Positions 11,245 to 23,057 of a stretch of DNA of 64,000 nt are shown piece by piece (position 1 is the stretch's first letter; each line of letters starts with the position of its first letter). The notes below the pieces were generated by a model. The model was not told where the DNA came from. It ran no database searches and saw only the letters and a program-made list of their open reading frames with translations. This stretch comes from Gonatopus flavifemur (taxonomy: Eukaryota; Arthropoda; Insecta; Hymenoptera; Dryinidae): NCBI GenBank assembly GCA_018340375.1, contig JAFFJZ010000025.1:3735501-3799500 (forward strand), written 5' to 3'. The translations under genes and the position numbers were made by a program.

Positions 11245-11580
11245 CAACTTTGGCAACCATGATCTCATAGTCTCCCCTAATGTCACAATAAAAGCTCTAA
11301 TTTTTGAATAAATTGTGATAAATTCTCATAATTCCTCTGGAAATTGGGACTTCCATCAGAAATTACGGAGAAGTTTGACTTTGATGGGAAATTGTGAGAA
11401 ATTATGAAATCATTTTTGCCAGGGAAAGTTTCTTGAGTGTCTGAAGAGGACGCTGAATGAAGGGACAAAATGTGAACATGATCGCGCAAAAGACTGCTTG
11501 CTGGAAAATGTTTACATTGTTCTTCATATTCAAGAATATTATTAATACACGCACTTTCGACCGAGGTATGGAGGAAAATA
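10987..11580. repeat. GA-rich microsatellite within otherwise featureless DNA
   Basis: A (GA)n tract with few interruptions runs from about 11173 to 11241. The rest of the interval shows short imperfect repeats of an AATTCTCATAATT type near 11315-11410, but no gene. Confidence 0.6.
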
Positions 11581-11707
11581 GTATACACGACACGAGCAGA
11601 AAATTGAAATCCCCGAACTGCGCGTCATGATGCCCGAGGGCGAAGCCTCGGGCATCATGTCACGCAGTGCGGGAATTTCAACTGCCTGCCCTTGTCGTGT
11701 AATATAC
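11581..11707. repeat. Compact hairpin (127 bp), very stable stem
   Basis: The segment from GTATACACGACACGAGCAG to its imperfect inverse at 11690-11707 folds into one long hairpin. The inner stem CATGATGCCCGAGG pairs with CCTCGGGCATCATG around a 6-base GCGAAG loop. It is much more GC-rich than its surroundings. It may be a tiny MITE or a transcribed hairpin such as a small-RNA precursor; the sequence alone cannot decide. Confidence 0.65.
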
Positions 11708-11714
11708 TCTTTTT

Positions 11715-13689
11715 ACAGTGTAACTCTCTTTGGTGAATTCTTTGGAAGCGCCAAGGATTTTTGTATCCGTTCGAATGTGCATCCTAATCGACGTCATGTG
11801 GTATGGTCGATACTTCCAATGTTTCCAGCAACCTTTCAACAATTTTTGAGAGTCGATACTGTTTTATAACCTTCATTGAATGAAATGGGATAATTTATTC
11901 GATTTGAAACGCAATAATGGTAATAAATCGTACACATTACTGCCAATCATAATAAGCAGAGACTCAGTGTTCCCGTTTGTTCATGTGTACGTTTTTTTTC
12001 CAATGAAATTCACTCTAATCGGCATTGAAATCAGTCCCGATCTTCGGAGAAAAGTAATGAACCAGAATACATAAACAAACAGAAACATCGAATTTCTGTT
12101 TATTGTGGTTGGTTATGTGGATGATTACGGAAATACGTGATCATTTAAACACTGGTTCTGAACTGAGACCATCACAATCGTTCTTCTCCTTTGCATATTC
12201 AATCATGTAAATTTATCAATTTATTCCATTCGATTCAATCGAAGAAATCAATCACTATCCACTCTCTGAAATTATTGATATGATGCTTGTGTTCGGCTCA
12301 TGTCACAATAATTACAATCCTATAATAATAATTACATCCCACGACCATGCGTCGACTCGAATTGAGGGCTCGACGAGGAGTATTGCAGCGAGATCTAAGA
12401 CAGCACCGGTACGATGAGAATGATATCCGTGCACTTACCATATTGAGACTTATCCACTTGGACCCTCATGTTAGTAGCAGATCGTTGGCACGAATAACTG
12501 GTATACCCCGGACTACTGTTTCGAGAATCTTGAAGCATGTCAAATATCGACCATACCACATTACGTTAACTCAAGCTCTCACTCCAAACGACATGAGACT
12601 TCAAATTAGATTCTGCAACTGGGCACGAGCAAGGCTGGTTGACGATCCTCAATTCTTCGACTATGTAATGTTCTCCGACGAGGCATCTTCTCAGAGCACT
12701 GGGCATTTGAATAGACACAACTCTCATTACTGGTCGGATGTTAATCCGCATTGGTATCGAGCAATCGACAACCAACATCGTTGGAGCGTAAATGTGTGGT
12801 GCAGGATCGTCAACGGCTATTTAATCGGGCCACATTTTTTCAACGGTACTTTGAACGGCCCCATGTTTCTGGAATTTCTGGCGGCTCATTTACCAAGCTT
12901 GCTTGAGGATCTGGATTTACAAACAAGGCAGAGGATGTGGGTCCAACTAGATGGAGCACCACCCCATTGCGCATTGATCATGAGAGAATACCTTGATCAT
13001 CATTTCCCGGGAAGGTGGATTGGACTAGGTGCGCCAGTTGCGTGGCCTCCACGCTCACCCGACTCGACATTCCCCGAATTTTTCTTGTGGGGATTTCTGA
13101 AAGAGGAAGCATTCAAGGCCCAACCAACAACGAGAGAGGATATGATCGATCGCATCCACACTGTTTGTGCCAACATACCGCGATCAGTGTTTCTGAAGAT
13201 GGTTACAAATTTTCGGCGGAGACTGGGAGTATGTATCCAGGCAGAGGAAGGTAACTCCGAGCAATTATTGTAACAGCATCAAGCACCTCTCATGTGAGAG
13301 ACAAGGGGGCTCACAATAATCAAGCACTCCGGAAGGAATAGAGAACTACCACGTCCTCGTCGTTGTTCTCGTGTAGCGCTAAGAGTAGTTCATCAATAAC
13401 TTCGACGGTCCATACCTTGCACCCTAATGAGCGGAAAGGGGTCCATGATCAGTGTTTCGTGAAGGGTTTGACACCAGATTCCCCATGCCATGATAAAAAA
13501 ATGGGAATCCCATCCAAAAAAACCATCTTGACCCCTGAATGACCTTAAAAATGACCTCTGAGGGATCTCTCAAAGTCAGCATCATACTCCCCCCTTGGAA
13601 CGCTAAACATTTCAACTGGAACATCTTTTCCCATCTCCGCTAGTTTCTGAGATATTCGACTATATCACTTCAAATGGAACACTTTATAT
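11715..13689 (+). mobile_element. rosa/IS630-type transposon, copy 1, left-truncated
   Basis: From about 11715 it aligns with the 40990-43057 portion of the better preserved copy. The right end at 13660-13689 is a degraded version of the terminus (CACTTCAAATGGAACACTTTA). The left terminal region is missing. It carries the DDE-domain frame at 12347-13273. Confidence 0.7.
12347..13273 (+). pseudogene. rosa/IS630-type transposase, N-terminus damaged, DDE domain open
   Basis: The 308-residue open frame holds a helix-turn-helix (SSRSLARITGIPRTTVSRIL, about residues 44-63) and an IS630-Tc1-mariner catalytic core: VMFSDEA (first Asp), VQLDGAPPH (second Asp), and WPPRSPDSTFPEFFLWG where the family has a final Asp. 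Here that last residue is Glu, while the 40490 copy reads STSPDFFLRG. Upstream, the segment equivalent to the other copy's N-terminus (SEIIDMMLVFGSCHNNYN, 12250-12318) survives in frame pieces, but its start codon is ATC instead of ATG and about 50 bp are replaced near 12318. The ATG at 12347 is therefore not the ancestral start. Probably inactive. Confidence 0.8.
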
Positions 13690-14149
13690 AAAACAGAGAA
13701 AAAAGGAATAATAATAATAATGATGAGAAAAAAAGCGAGGATGTCACAGTTTATACACAACTCACACGACTCCATCGTGGAGGTACAAAAACAATAAACA
13801 ATGCCAATTTTCAAAATAACCAGTGGAACACGGGGAAAAGAAAACGACAAGGAGAGCGCGACCACGAGGGGAATATACTATACGGACAGTGACGAAGTAG
13901 ACTAGAATCGTGTGTTAAGTTCACCTCGGCACGAATAATTTATTTTTTGGAACGATCTGAGCGGCTAGATCGGATTGAATGTATAAAAAGAGATCCTGTG
14001 TTCCAGCTCAGACCGTCGACAGTGTACAGGGGTCGATACAACCAATTCAGCTGCGCAGAATCATTCCATGCTCTCCTATGGTTTGAAACTAGATCTCAAA
14101 TGGAAATACATTGTTCTTGACTGATATATCGTAGATGTCTACATTACAG
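13690..14149. other. No gene seen; a TATA-like site near 13980
   Basis: The interval is AT-rich on the left and more balanced on the right. TATAAAAAG at 13982-13990 is followed about 30 bp on by a GC-richer stretch (CAGACCGTCGACAGTG), which is the spacing of a core promoter, but no matching reading frame follows on the plus strand. I see nothing else. Confidence 0.35.
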
Positions 14150-16024
14150 GCTTCCCTCGAAAATTTTCGTGCATTATTTCGGCGGTATGACCGGAAATGT
14201 TCATTCTGGGCTGATGTTGCCTCTCCTGAGAGTTGTCTTATGGATAGTGAGGCATTTTTCATGATCGAGTACTTTGTGCATTTTTAGACCCATAGGATGC
14301 CAATCATACAACGCAACATAGCGCTTCGCCGTTTCCAAGGCATATTCGTCGTACTTTTCGACATTTATATCATGCCCACTTGATATAGCTTCCAATATCA
14401 CTTATAGCCTATGAATTGAATCATAGTTGATCCTTGTGATGTCTGCGGGAATTCTGGATTATCAAAAAACCGTCTACTGGTGTTAGCATCGCCAACATTC
14501 GATTTGGGCATATACCAAAATACCAGTTTCCTGACGAAACCTCTCCTGTATTTCTCGTTTCCTATATGCATCTACATTTTTTCCTCTTGAATCTCTTTTG
14601 GCGATATTTTTTCATGGGCAATTTGTAGCCAAAATGTGAAACACTGTCGAATATCCGGATCCTGGCATGTAAAACGCAAATCCCGAAGTCGAGAACATCA
14701 GAGCTCATTTCATGTTTTTTGTTCAGACCATTGGATCTTTTGTTGGAACGCCACATATGTAACTCGCTCGTTGCTGTTGTTCCTGTCGCTGCATTTAAGA
14801 CCTCACCATCGACCATCGTACTCTCTAAATCTGAAAGAGTGCAAAATCACGTGTTTCACTCCACCAAGTCTCAGAAGTGAGCCAGTCCGCTTCGAGTAGG
14901 ATTCTCACTCGTTTCGAGTGAACCCTTATTATTTCGGAGTAAAAAATTGACTCTAAAATTTGAGCGGCTGTGAGTTTCTAACCTCAAACCTTAGAATTCC
15001 ACTCTCAAAGAGTGGAAATTTCACTCAGAATTTCGACAGGCTCACTTTTGACTGGCTGAAGAGTGAAATCTCACTCTAAAAATTTTAGTGAGTAATTTCC
15101 AAAATATGCCCAAACGAAAATTATTGACCGTTCAGATCTACTTCTGTGGTGACGAGTGACCTAACACTGTTTCCTACATAATTTATCTCTTCTTTTCTCA
15201 CATCTTCACATTCTCCCAAAAATCGGAATCTCATTAGACGACAATTACGTGGAGAGGATGGTGTAAGGTTTAGCCAAACTACTCCTTCCTTCTATCCTCT
15301 ACAAACAATTTTTAACGGTACAAAAGAACTTACAAATATATTTGCGTCCGGATCTTCATCATTGGTCAATTCCTGCTCAAACCGAGCTCGCTGTGAGCCA
15401 ACACAACCCCATTTGCAGATCATCTGTAGTGAATTCCTCTCACTCTTACCGAGTGTTATTAGGATTTCTTCCAGTCAAAACGATAAGCACCAAACGGTGA
15501 GATCCATTAGGGGCTGTGAATCACTTCCGACGCAAGTATCACACATCTTCACCCTTTGGGAGGATAACATCCTTGTTTAGCCTTCGACAATAAATCGCAA
15601 CACGGGCAAAACTTTCCGTTTGTCACTCTTATTACTGCATGCTGCTGTTTCGGCGAATCAGCTTCTACAAACATCAACAGCGCTGTGAAGTCAAGGTAAC
15701 AACATCTTTCTTTGTCCAAGGAAGCATTTGTTCAAATACATTCACACTTATTGGGGAATTAGTTATTCCTTTGAGAACGTTTAAAGCGTTTCTTTTGCCA
15801 CTCATTCGTGGAACCATTCGCGCCGCATAGATTATGACTTCTCCGTCCACAGCAGAACGAATTTCCTCAGTTTTCCCCCTCTCACTTCTCTCGCTCGATT
15901 CTTCAAATGCTTTGCAGGACTGACCTGGTCGATTCATCGTCCCTATTGAGATCACGGATATTCCCTGTAACCAGGAATCGTTTTTCAGGAATATATTCTT
16001 TTCAGATTGTGCGCTGTCGACCAT
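14150..16024 (-). pseudogene. Fragmented transposase-like gene (uncertain superfamily)
   Basis: Three minus-strand blocks fall in the order of one protein family common in insect TE relics. 16024-15674 has RPGQSCKAFEESSERSERGK and TEEIRSAVDGEVIIYAARM. 14816-14562 has DFGICVLHARIRIFDSVSHF and GYKLPMKKYRQK. 14401-14201 has EAISSGHDINVEKYDEYALE then KRYVALYDWHPMGLKMHKVL. The middle of the protein is deleted or scrambled, and a repeat with GAGTGAAATCTCACTC blocks lies at about 14870-15100. No full catalytic triad survives. I recognise the family pattern but cannot name its superfamily with confidence. Confidence 0.55.
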
Positions 16025-16025
16025 C

Positions 16026-16536
16026 TTTGCTTTATATTCGTTTTGAAATATGGAAATTGATGTTCCAGACTTTGTTTTCTTTCTTATATACCACCATGAT
16101 TCGATAGGAGATGATTTCCCAAGTGTCCGAGTTTTCCATTAATTAATTGGAAATTTGGTTCATCCATCTGCTGGAACAGATGTCTGCGAGTGAACACTCT
16201 CACACCCGAGATGCTTGATGAGCCTAAGACGAATGAAAATTACTTCATTGAAAACAAAAAACCGGTATGGAGAACCATACACTACTTCCATGTTCTTAAT
16301 ATATTTATGAAGGGAGTAACAAGGGATGTAACAGGGTGTGGCAGGATGTGAGGGAAAAAATCACTGCCGTCTGATATACCGATGTTTTGAAATAACTTGA
16401 AGTGGAAAACTTGTTGCATTGAATTTATATTTGTTCAGTTGCAGTCAAACAGTCACATAGAACGAACGAAAACTTTTTTCTCTACACTAGGGAGACATTT
16501 CTTTCTAATTGTCCACCAATTGAGACCAAACTCGTA
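16026..16536. other. No gene or repeat recognised
   Basis: AT-rich sequence with no frame beyond chance length and no terminal repeats. Confidence 0.5.
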
Positions 16537-16787
16537 CACGGAGAAAAATTGTCTATTATAAATTACTAGACACGCTAGTATATTGCGGATATACTTGCAT
16601 TTCGAAGTTATATACCAAACATTCTCTCCAAAAGTACCAGACTTTCTGGGAGTTAATGGTAGGATAATGAAAGGATAGAAAGTCTGATGCTTTTGATAAG
16701 AATGTTTGGTATATAACCTTAAAATGCAAGTATATCCTCAATATATTAGCGAGTCTAGTAATTTATAATAGATAATTTTTCTCAGTG
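16537..16787. mobile_element. Palindromic MITE F (CACGGAGAAAAA / TTTTTCTCAGTG)
   Basis: A 251-bp inverted repeat flanked by TA (16535-16536, 16788-16789). It shares its left terminus with MITE C and its right terminus with A and D, tying these elements into one CAC(T/G)GAG group. Arms match through blocks such as AAGTATATCC and ACCAAACATTCT. Confidence 0.75.
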
Positions 16788-16807
16788 TATGGAACTACTA
16801 TGAGATT

Positions 16808-17300
16808 CCCAAAGAGAACATGAAGCTTCAGCGAACGTTCAGATTAGATCTGTATAGATCGGATCGAAGGTTCATGAGAGCTAACTTTTAGATTCACAAA
16901 CGTTTGACAAAGGTTCTACGGACATTGAAATGTCCGCCTCGAAATACATTCAGGAAACATAAATGGAACGTTCGCTGAAGGTTCATCGGAGATTTGACGA
17001 AGCTTTACAAAAATATCTATACTTATATTAATTTATAATAATTTATGTTTATTAATTCATTTATTTTTCATATAAATTGATCAAAATTAATATAAGTATT
17101 GATATTTTTGTGAAGCTTCGTCAAACCTTCGATGAACCGTTCCATCTATGTTTCCTGAACGTATTTCGAGGTGGACATTTCAACGTCCGTAGAACCTTTG
17201 TCAAACGTTTGTGAATCTAAAAGTTAGCTCTGATGAACCTTCGGCCCGATCTATACACATCTGATCTGAACGTTCGCTGAAGCTTCATGTTCTCTTCGGG
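16808..17300. mobile_element. Palindromic element, CCCAAAGAGAACATGAAGC ends
   Basis: Arms of about 230 bp are complementary, with blocks such as GCTTCAGCGAACGTTCAG and GTCCGCCTCGAAATAC, around an AT-rich centre near 17040-17090. No clear target duplication. Non-coding. Confidence 0.7.
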
Positions 17301-17940
17301 TTGTGAATGAAACATGGTGTAAATTCCATTGCGATCGAGTAACCAGACATACAAATACGAGCGGCCGCAAAATCACAATTTCCGATAAAATATCCCTTTC
17401 ACCCTCTTGATTTTCCGGAAGAATCAAGTTGGGACTTGGCCGGGACTACTATCGAAACTGTATATACCTGTTGTCAAAATTGATTACCGATCGAATAATG
17501 GAAACGGAAGATTTCTGCATAATAGCGGCATTTACGAAGATTCGAAATTTTTTTTAGAGTTGAAAGCTTACCTTTTTGTTTCCTCAATTCCGATTTGCCT
17601 CGAACTTACAACTAACATCTCATGGATTAACTATGCTCAATGTTCTATGGCATCCGGATGACACAAATGCAGGAAAGTCATTCTTCCAAAATATCGTCAA
17701 ATTTTGCGGATCGGGAAAACAAATTGTCCATATTTTTCAACCAACTGAGAGGAAGCTCATGTGGGAACATTATCGGATCACAACAAGAACCTGTTATCGA
17801 TTAATCGGATAACAAGGGGCAAAGATATACGAGATCGCAAAATGACAATTCTTCAAACAATATTCCACGATATTTTCCAAACGCGTTATCCGATCGATAC
17901 CAAAATCGATAGGCCTCGAGTCTTTTCCAAGACGAATATA
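17301..17940. other. Unassigned; short open frames only
   Basis: Three overlapping frames of 62-84 codons occur here, without recognisable motifs and in different phases. I do not treat them as genes. Confidence 0.45.
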
Positions 17941-18898
17941 TCCCAATAAAAACCTCAAAAAAAGTGAAAAAATAACGCCAAGCACATGAAAATGCGATTA
18001 ATATCTACAAAAAAAATCTATAAACCTATTCTCAACAAAAATTTCATTACATTTCAAATTTCGATGCAATACAACAGGATATGCCCCATCTGGAAGAAAA
18101 GATGTGAAATCAATATGTGCTGCCAAGTACATTTGGCTATCCAAATGGTATGTAAACAATTTTTTGGATATTGTAACTTCAATTTTTTTCAATTCAATTG
18201 AAAGTGATTCATGATCTTTGAAAAACATCATTGTATTGAGAATGAATATAAAGTGAAGCAGGAGAAAAATTAGATTCAATCATTTGACATACTTACTAGA
18301 AAGAACTCTGACTTATTTTGAACCAAACTTGTTGGTCATTTCTGAACAGTTTTGAAATTCATGTCCATCCGAAAAACTTGACGTGACTAGTGGAGAATTT
18401 TGAGCCCTCATCATTGAACACTTTTATCATGAAATCTTCATTGGCCACGCCAAGTGTTCCGCATCGACACGAATTTCAAAATTCTTCAGGAATGACCAAC
18501 ACGTTTGGTTCAAAATAAGTCAGAGTTCTTTCTAGTAGGTATGCCAAATGATTGAACCTAATTTTTCTTCCACTCCACTTTATATTCATTCTCAATACAA
18601 TGATGTTTTCCAAGAATCATAGCATTTGAATCACTTCGAATTGGATTGAAAAGAATTGAAGTTCTAATATACAAAAAATCGTTTGAATACCATTTGGATA
18701 ACCAAATGTACTTGGCAGCCCATATTAATTCCACATCTTTTTTTCAGAACGGGCATATCCTGTTGTATCACATCAAAATTTTAAATTTAATGAAATTTCT
18801 GTTGAGAATAGGTTTATAGATTCGTCTTTGTAGATATTAATCGCATTTTCATGTACTGGGCGTTATTTTTTCACTTCTTTGGAGTTTCTTTATTGGGA
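17941..18898. mobile_element. 958-bp palindromic element, CCCAATAAA ends
   Basis: The left arm (17941-18350) and right arm (18470-18898) are inverse copies. Shared blocks include ATGAAAATGCGATTAATATCTA, CAACAGGATATGCCC and AGAAAGAACTCTGACTTATT. A 120-bp spacer separates them. Non-coding; flanks give at most a 2-bp AT duplication. Confidence 0.75.
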
Positions 18899-20308
18899 TT
18901 TCACTTCTGTTTCTGAATACACCTTCAATTGAGAACAAATAAAAATTAAATACTCATGTCGAGTTTGATAGGAACCACGGCAATGAAGAAAATGTCTTGA
19001 GATCATTCCTGTGATATGAAAAACCACTTGGGCTCTCATTATTCATCTCATCATTGGACAGCAATAGATTATTGAGATTAAAAATGAACAAAAGCAGGGA
19101 AGGAAAGTGAATTTCCTTGAACAAGCATACATGTGAAGGATTTCGGGAACTAAATGGTAGTCGACCGAGCCAATCGTAGAGAAGATCCAAAACTATGAAA
19201 ATATTTTATTGCGAATTCTTTTAGAAATAGACTTTTCCCTTTATGGACTTTAGAAATGGAATTATAAAACATACTGAGATAGCACAAATGATCATTCATA
19301 TAACTCCGATGAATTCAAAATGAATACATTTGGAATCTTCAGAAAATGATTCCCGAACTTGCAATATAAATTCTTCCTGAACACTAAGGTGTTGATAAAA
19401 AATTCAATTTGAATTGAAAGTATTTATAATGAATTCTTTTTCTACTCCCGAACTGAAGCTCTCTGTTGAGACTCTGACGCTATCTGGGATAGAGTGAGAA
19501 TAGAAATATAACTCAGGTTGAAGAATAACAAGAGTGATCAAACTTTTGAAGAGATTATTTTGAAATCAATCGCATTTCCAGTCCTTTCAGTCAGACAAAA
19601 CTGCCCTGATAAAACTGACCGCTGGAAACGGACAGAACCTCCATTTGAATCTAACGGAGTCAATATCAGTATGTGTTTTTGAAAAACCCATATTTATTCC
19701 ATTAGGTTTAGCTGAAGGTTCTGTTTGTTTCTAACAGCTATTTTTATCAGGCTGTAGTTATGCTATATGCATCATCAGCTTGACGATAATCTCATTTATA
19801 ACGTATACATTAGGGTGTTTCGTTTCAGAACGATATTTTTTTTCTCGTTCCCACCTGAAAAACTTCTAGAGAGTGGTGAGAAAAAAATCCTCTCACAACC
19901 TGCACGCTGAAAAAAAATTATTTAGCGGTGCCGCAATGACTTTTAAGGTTTTTTACTTTATTTAAATATCAATAATCTGCTAAAAATTAGATTTGATTGT
20001 TTTTCAGCAGCTGGGGGTCATTTCCGGAGGGAAATTCTGCGTAGAATCCGAATCCGCAGCCAAAATTGGGTTATCACTCAAGGATTTGAAGATATTTGAG
20101 GTTATGTACTGAAAAAATGAATTCTTCTACTTTTGAGGTTATGCACGCGGCGCACAAAATTTTTTTGATTTCTCCTCCAAATCCCATTATTTGATACAAC
20201 TTCTCCCCTTCAAAATAAAGTATCACACGGTCAGCTAGGATTTATTCTTGCGAAGTTACAATCATTTTAAGTTATGAAACGTGTCTCAACAACATCGTGG
20301 GCATTCAC
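18899..20308. other. No gene; dispersed repeat member near 19440-19600
   Basis: The stretch GAACTGAAGCTCTCTGTTGAGACTCTGACGCTATC and the following AAACTTTTGAAGAGATTATTTTGAAATCAATC resemble segments near 21470-21570, 22320-22430 and 63900-64000. Around 19980-20130 there is resemblance to 32870-33000 (GCGTAGAATCCGAATC versus GCGCTGAATCCGAATC). Confidence 0.45.
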
Positions 20309-20546
20309 CCCTGGCGAAAAAACGGCGTGCACATAAAGTTCAAACAGCGTACCAATAACATGATTCTGGCCAATATACGTTCAATGCACGCTTACTTCAA
20401 TATAAGCGTGAGTACAGCGTGCATGAACGCTTTTCTTCACGCTCGATCCACGCTCAACTGCGCCAATTGACTCTTAATACACTCTCATGTGACGGTAATA
20501 ACACTCCTATGCGACGCTCCAAATGCACGCTTTATTTTCACCAGGG
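20309..20546. mobile_element. Short MITE with CCCTGGCGAAAA / TTTTCACCAGGG ends
   Basis: Inverted ends CCCTGGYGAAAA, followed inward by GCGTGCA and its inverse TGCACGC. The interior has repeated GCACGC and ACGCT motifs. The target duplication is unclear. Non-coding. Confidence 0.55.
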
Positions 20547-22900
20547 ACATTATCAAACCTTTGAGAAATACATTTTTTAGTGGAAAATTTTCTTTGAGCG
20601 CGTGTACTTGAGAGTCATCGGGGTCGCTGAATAAGAATATCATGTCGAAAAATTGAAATTTTCACATCCACGCATCCAAGCAACACCCTCAGGAGATCCT
20701 GGGGATATTACAGTCTGGGGGTTATATTTCACAACTCAGAACTCAGATCAATAGCTGCTTATCTTGAAGAGTGAGAGTAGTATTGAGTGATGCAGAAAAG
20801 AAGACCAAAAAAATTTTGAGCGCTCTATACATAACTTCAAAACCCAGTTTCCGAACGCTTTATATGAAATATTTCGTAATCCTGACGCGATGGCCCAATT
20901 TTGACTTCGGATAATGTGCACCAAATCACTTCGAAAATGCTCTCCATCAGCCCAACAACAGGATTTTTCAGATTTGTGCAATCAGGCCTGTTTTCAGAAA
21001 CAAAAGATAAACAGCACCGAAACCAGAATATATTGGCTTCAATGGTTTCAACAGGTTTGAACAAGTGTAAGTAAATGACCATCCACACTTTATGACCATC
21101 ATAAAGACTTCCTGAAGATCTCCTGAATAGTTCCCGTTATGCTAATCAATATGTATTCATTATAAATATTTTGAATTCAAAATGAAAACGTCTTGATTGC
21201 CCGGACAATTCATTATGGAATCTTGATATGAGTCCTTTCTTAACATTAAGTTGTTCATTGATAGTTCATTTTAAATTCAAGATATTTTACCCCCAGGTAG
21301 CATAGAGTTCATTGATTAATTCTTGAATAACTTTTTGAGAACTTTGGATTATAAATTAAGTTTTTTGAGGGTTCTTTATGAACTCCATGTTAACTGTGAT
21401 TTGAGAACGATGAATCGAGTGAAAAACAAAGAAACAAGTATGATTGTACAAAAAAGTAGAGGTTCGTAAGAATAGAAATATCATTCAGCTTGAATGTAGC
21501 AACAGGATAGATAAAACTTTCGCAGAGATCATTCCAGAATGAATCGTATCTCCAGTCACACGAGTCAGGCTACTGATAGTTATTCCACAACAACTTTTAT
21601 GATTTTAAACTTGTGCGAGATTGCACAGTCCTTCGAGCGGTTTAATCGAAAGAATATGAATTTCCCGAAGAGCTGAGTTGAGCCGGCCGGTCGAAATGAA
21701 CTAGCGAGTTTGTAGAAATGAGAACCAGAAGAAAAGATGGGGGATTTGATCCAATTGATGCTAAATTTGTAGGATAAAGGGAATAGGATAAGAAGCGGGC
21801 TGTATTTGAGATAGGGATTTGGGAACAGGATGATAGGAAGGAAACTTAGATGGAAACTCGAACTGAATGGCACGGTGAATTTATTAGACTTGTCACACAA
21901 AAAGAGGTTACTAAGGGCTTGTTGTAACATTTGCGATGCCCATTATGGTCTGGAGAGGGGATTTTTCACGCGTGAATACGAAATATAGTTTTTCATAGAA
22001 TATTCGTATTTTTATTTTTGTGTATTTCAAAGAATTCTTCTCTTTAATATCATATCTAATCATAAATATCTATTTCTACATATTTGTACACTAACAGGTG
22101 TTTATTGTTGAATGGAATATAACAGGTCTTCATTTGTTAGTACATATGAAGAGGAAAAAAATTGCTGTTGAATGAAATGTTCTTCCATTTCCGGCACATA
22201 TTTGGGAATACAGACCTGCAGAAGTGAAAATGTATGAAGATTGAAATATTCAACGTTGATGATATCTAAGAATGAAATCATTTGGAAACAAACGTGATTA
22301 AAACTAAAGATAGAAGTTCGTGTGAATGGAAATACAATTCAGCTTGAATGGAACAACTGAAAGGATCAAACCTCTGGAGAGAATATTTTATAATCAATTC
22401 TATCTCCAGCTACATCAAACAGGTTGATCTTCAGTCATTCAAAAACAATATCCGTAATTATAATATCATTTATAACATATACAAAACTCCGGAATATTCT
22501 TTCTTCCAAATACTCTGTTTTCAATTAAACATTTCCCATTAGAGATCTGTATTTTAAATCATCTTGATTTTGAAATAATTCTTTCCGAAATATCACTGTT
22601 GATAAATATCTATTCTCACATATTTTCACTCTCAGAAATCCGCATCATCAAACATATGTTGAAATGAGGAGGAGAATGGGCGTTGAATAAGATTTCTTTC
22701 ATTGGTAGCACATGTCTAAGAATAATGATCTGTGAATATCAAAATATGGGGCAAAATTTCTCAAGCGTACCACTTCAAAAATTTTTACCTCCTCAATCTC
22801 TCTGAAATTTCACTGAGATGTAGTACTAGTTAGTGACTTTTAATTCTATGAAGGATTTCGCTCTTGTACCTCTGGTTATCAAACTACAGGGGTCCAAAGT
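20547..22900. repeat. Gene-free interval with a dispersed repeat family
   Basis: Two stretches, about 21468-21570 and 22318-22430, share ATTCAGCTTGAATG, then a segment ending in ATCNTATCTCCAGNC. I see no protein. The frames here are in unrelated phases. The family is related to 19496-19600. Confidence 0.45.
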
Positions 22901-22940
22901 TCACAGATTTCGTTTGATCAGCTCTTTTGAAGACATAATT

Positions 22941-23053
22941 TCTTGGATTACATTTTTTTATACAATTATTTTCGATATTGTTCTTCGTAGATTTTTTTCT
23001 GTCCTTCACAATGGCGTAATCTGTTTTGTGAGAAAAAATTTTTTCCAACAAAT
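22941..23053. repeat. Left partner of an inverted repeat (with 28613-28730)
   Basis: Its inverse occurs at 28613-28730, sharing GATTACGCCA, GACAGAAAAAA/AACAGAAAAAA and AAATTTGTTRGAAAAAA blocks. It lies outside the DDE-like gene at 25594-27793, consistent with being part of that element's left end, displaced by later insertions. Confidence 0.6.
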
Positions 23054-23057
23054 TTAA

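Noticed and set aside
13982..13990. TATAAAAAG as a host promoter
   Set aside because: The spacing to a possible start site is plausible, but no plus-strand gene follows and no initiator can be confirmed.
17407..17949. Three overlapping 62-84-codon frames as a small gene
   Set aside because: Different phases, no start context, no splice joins and no recognisable residues.
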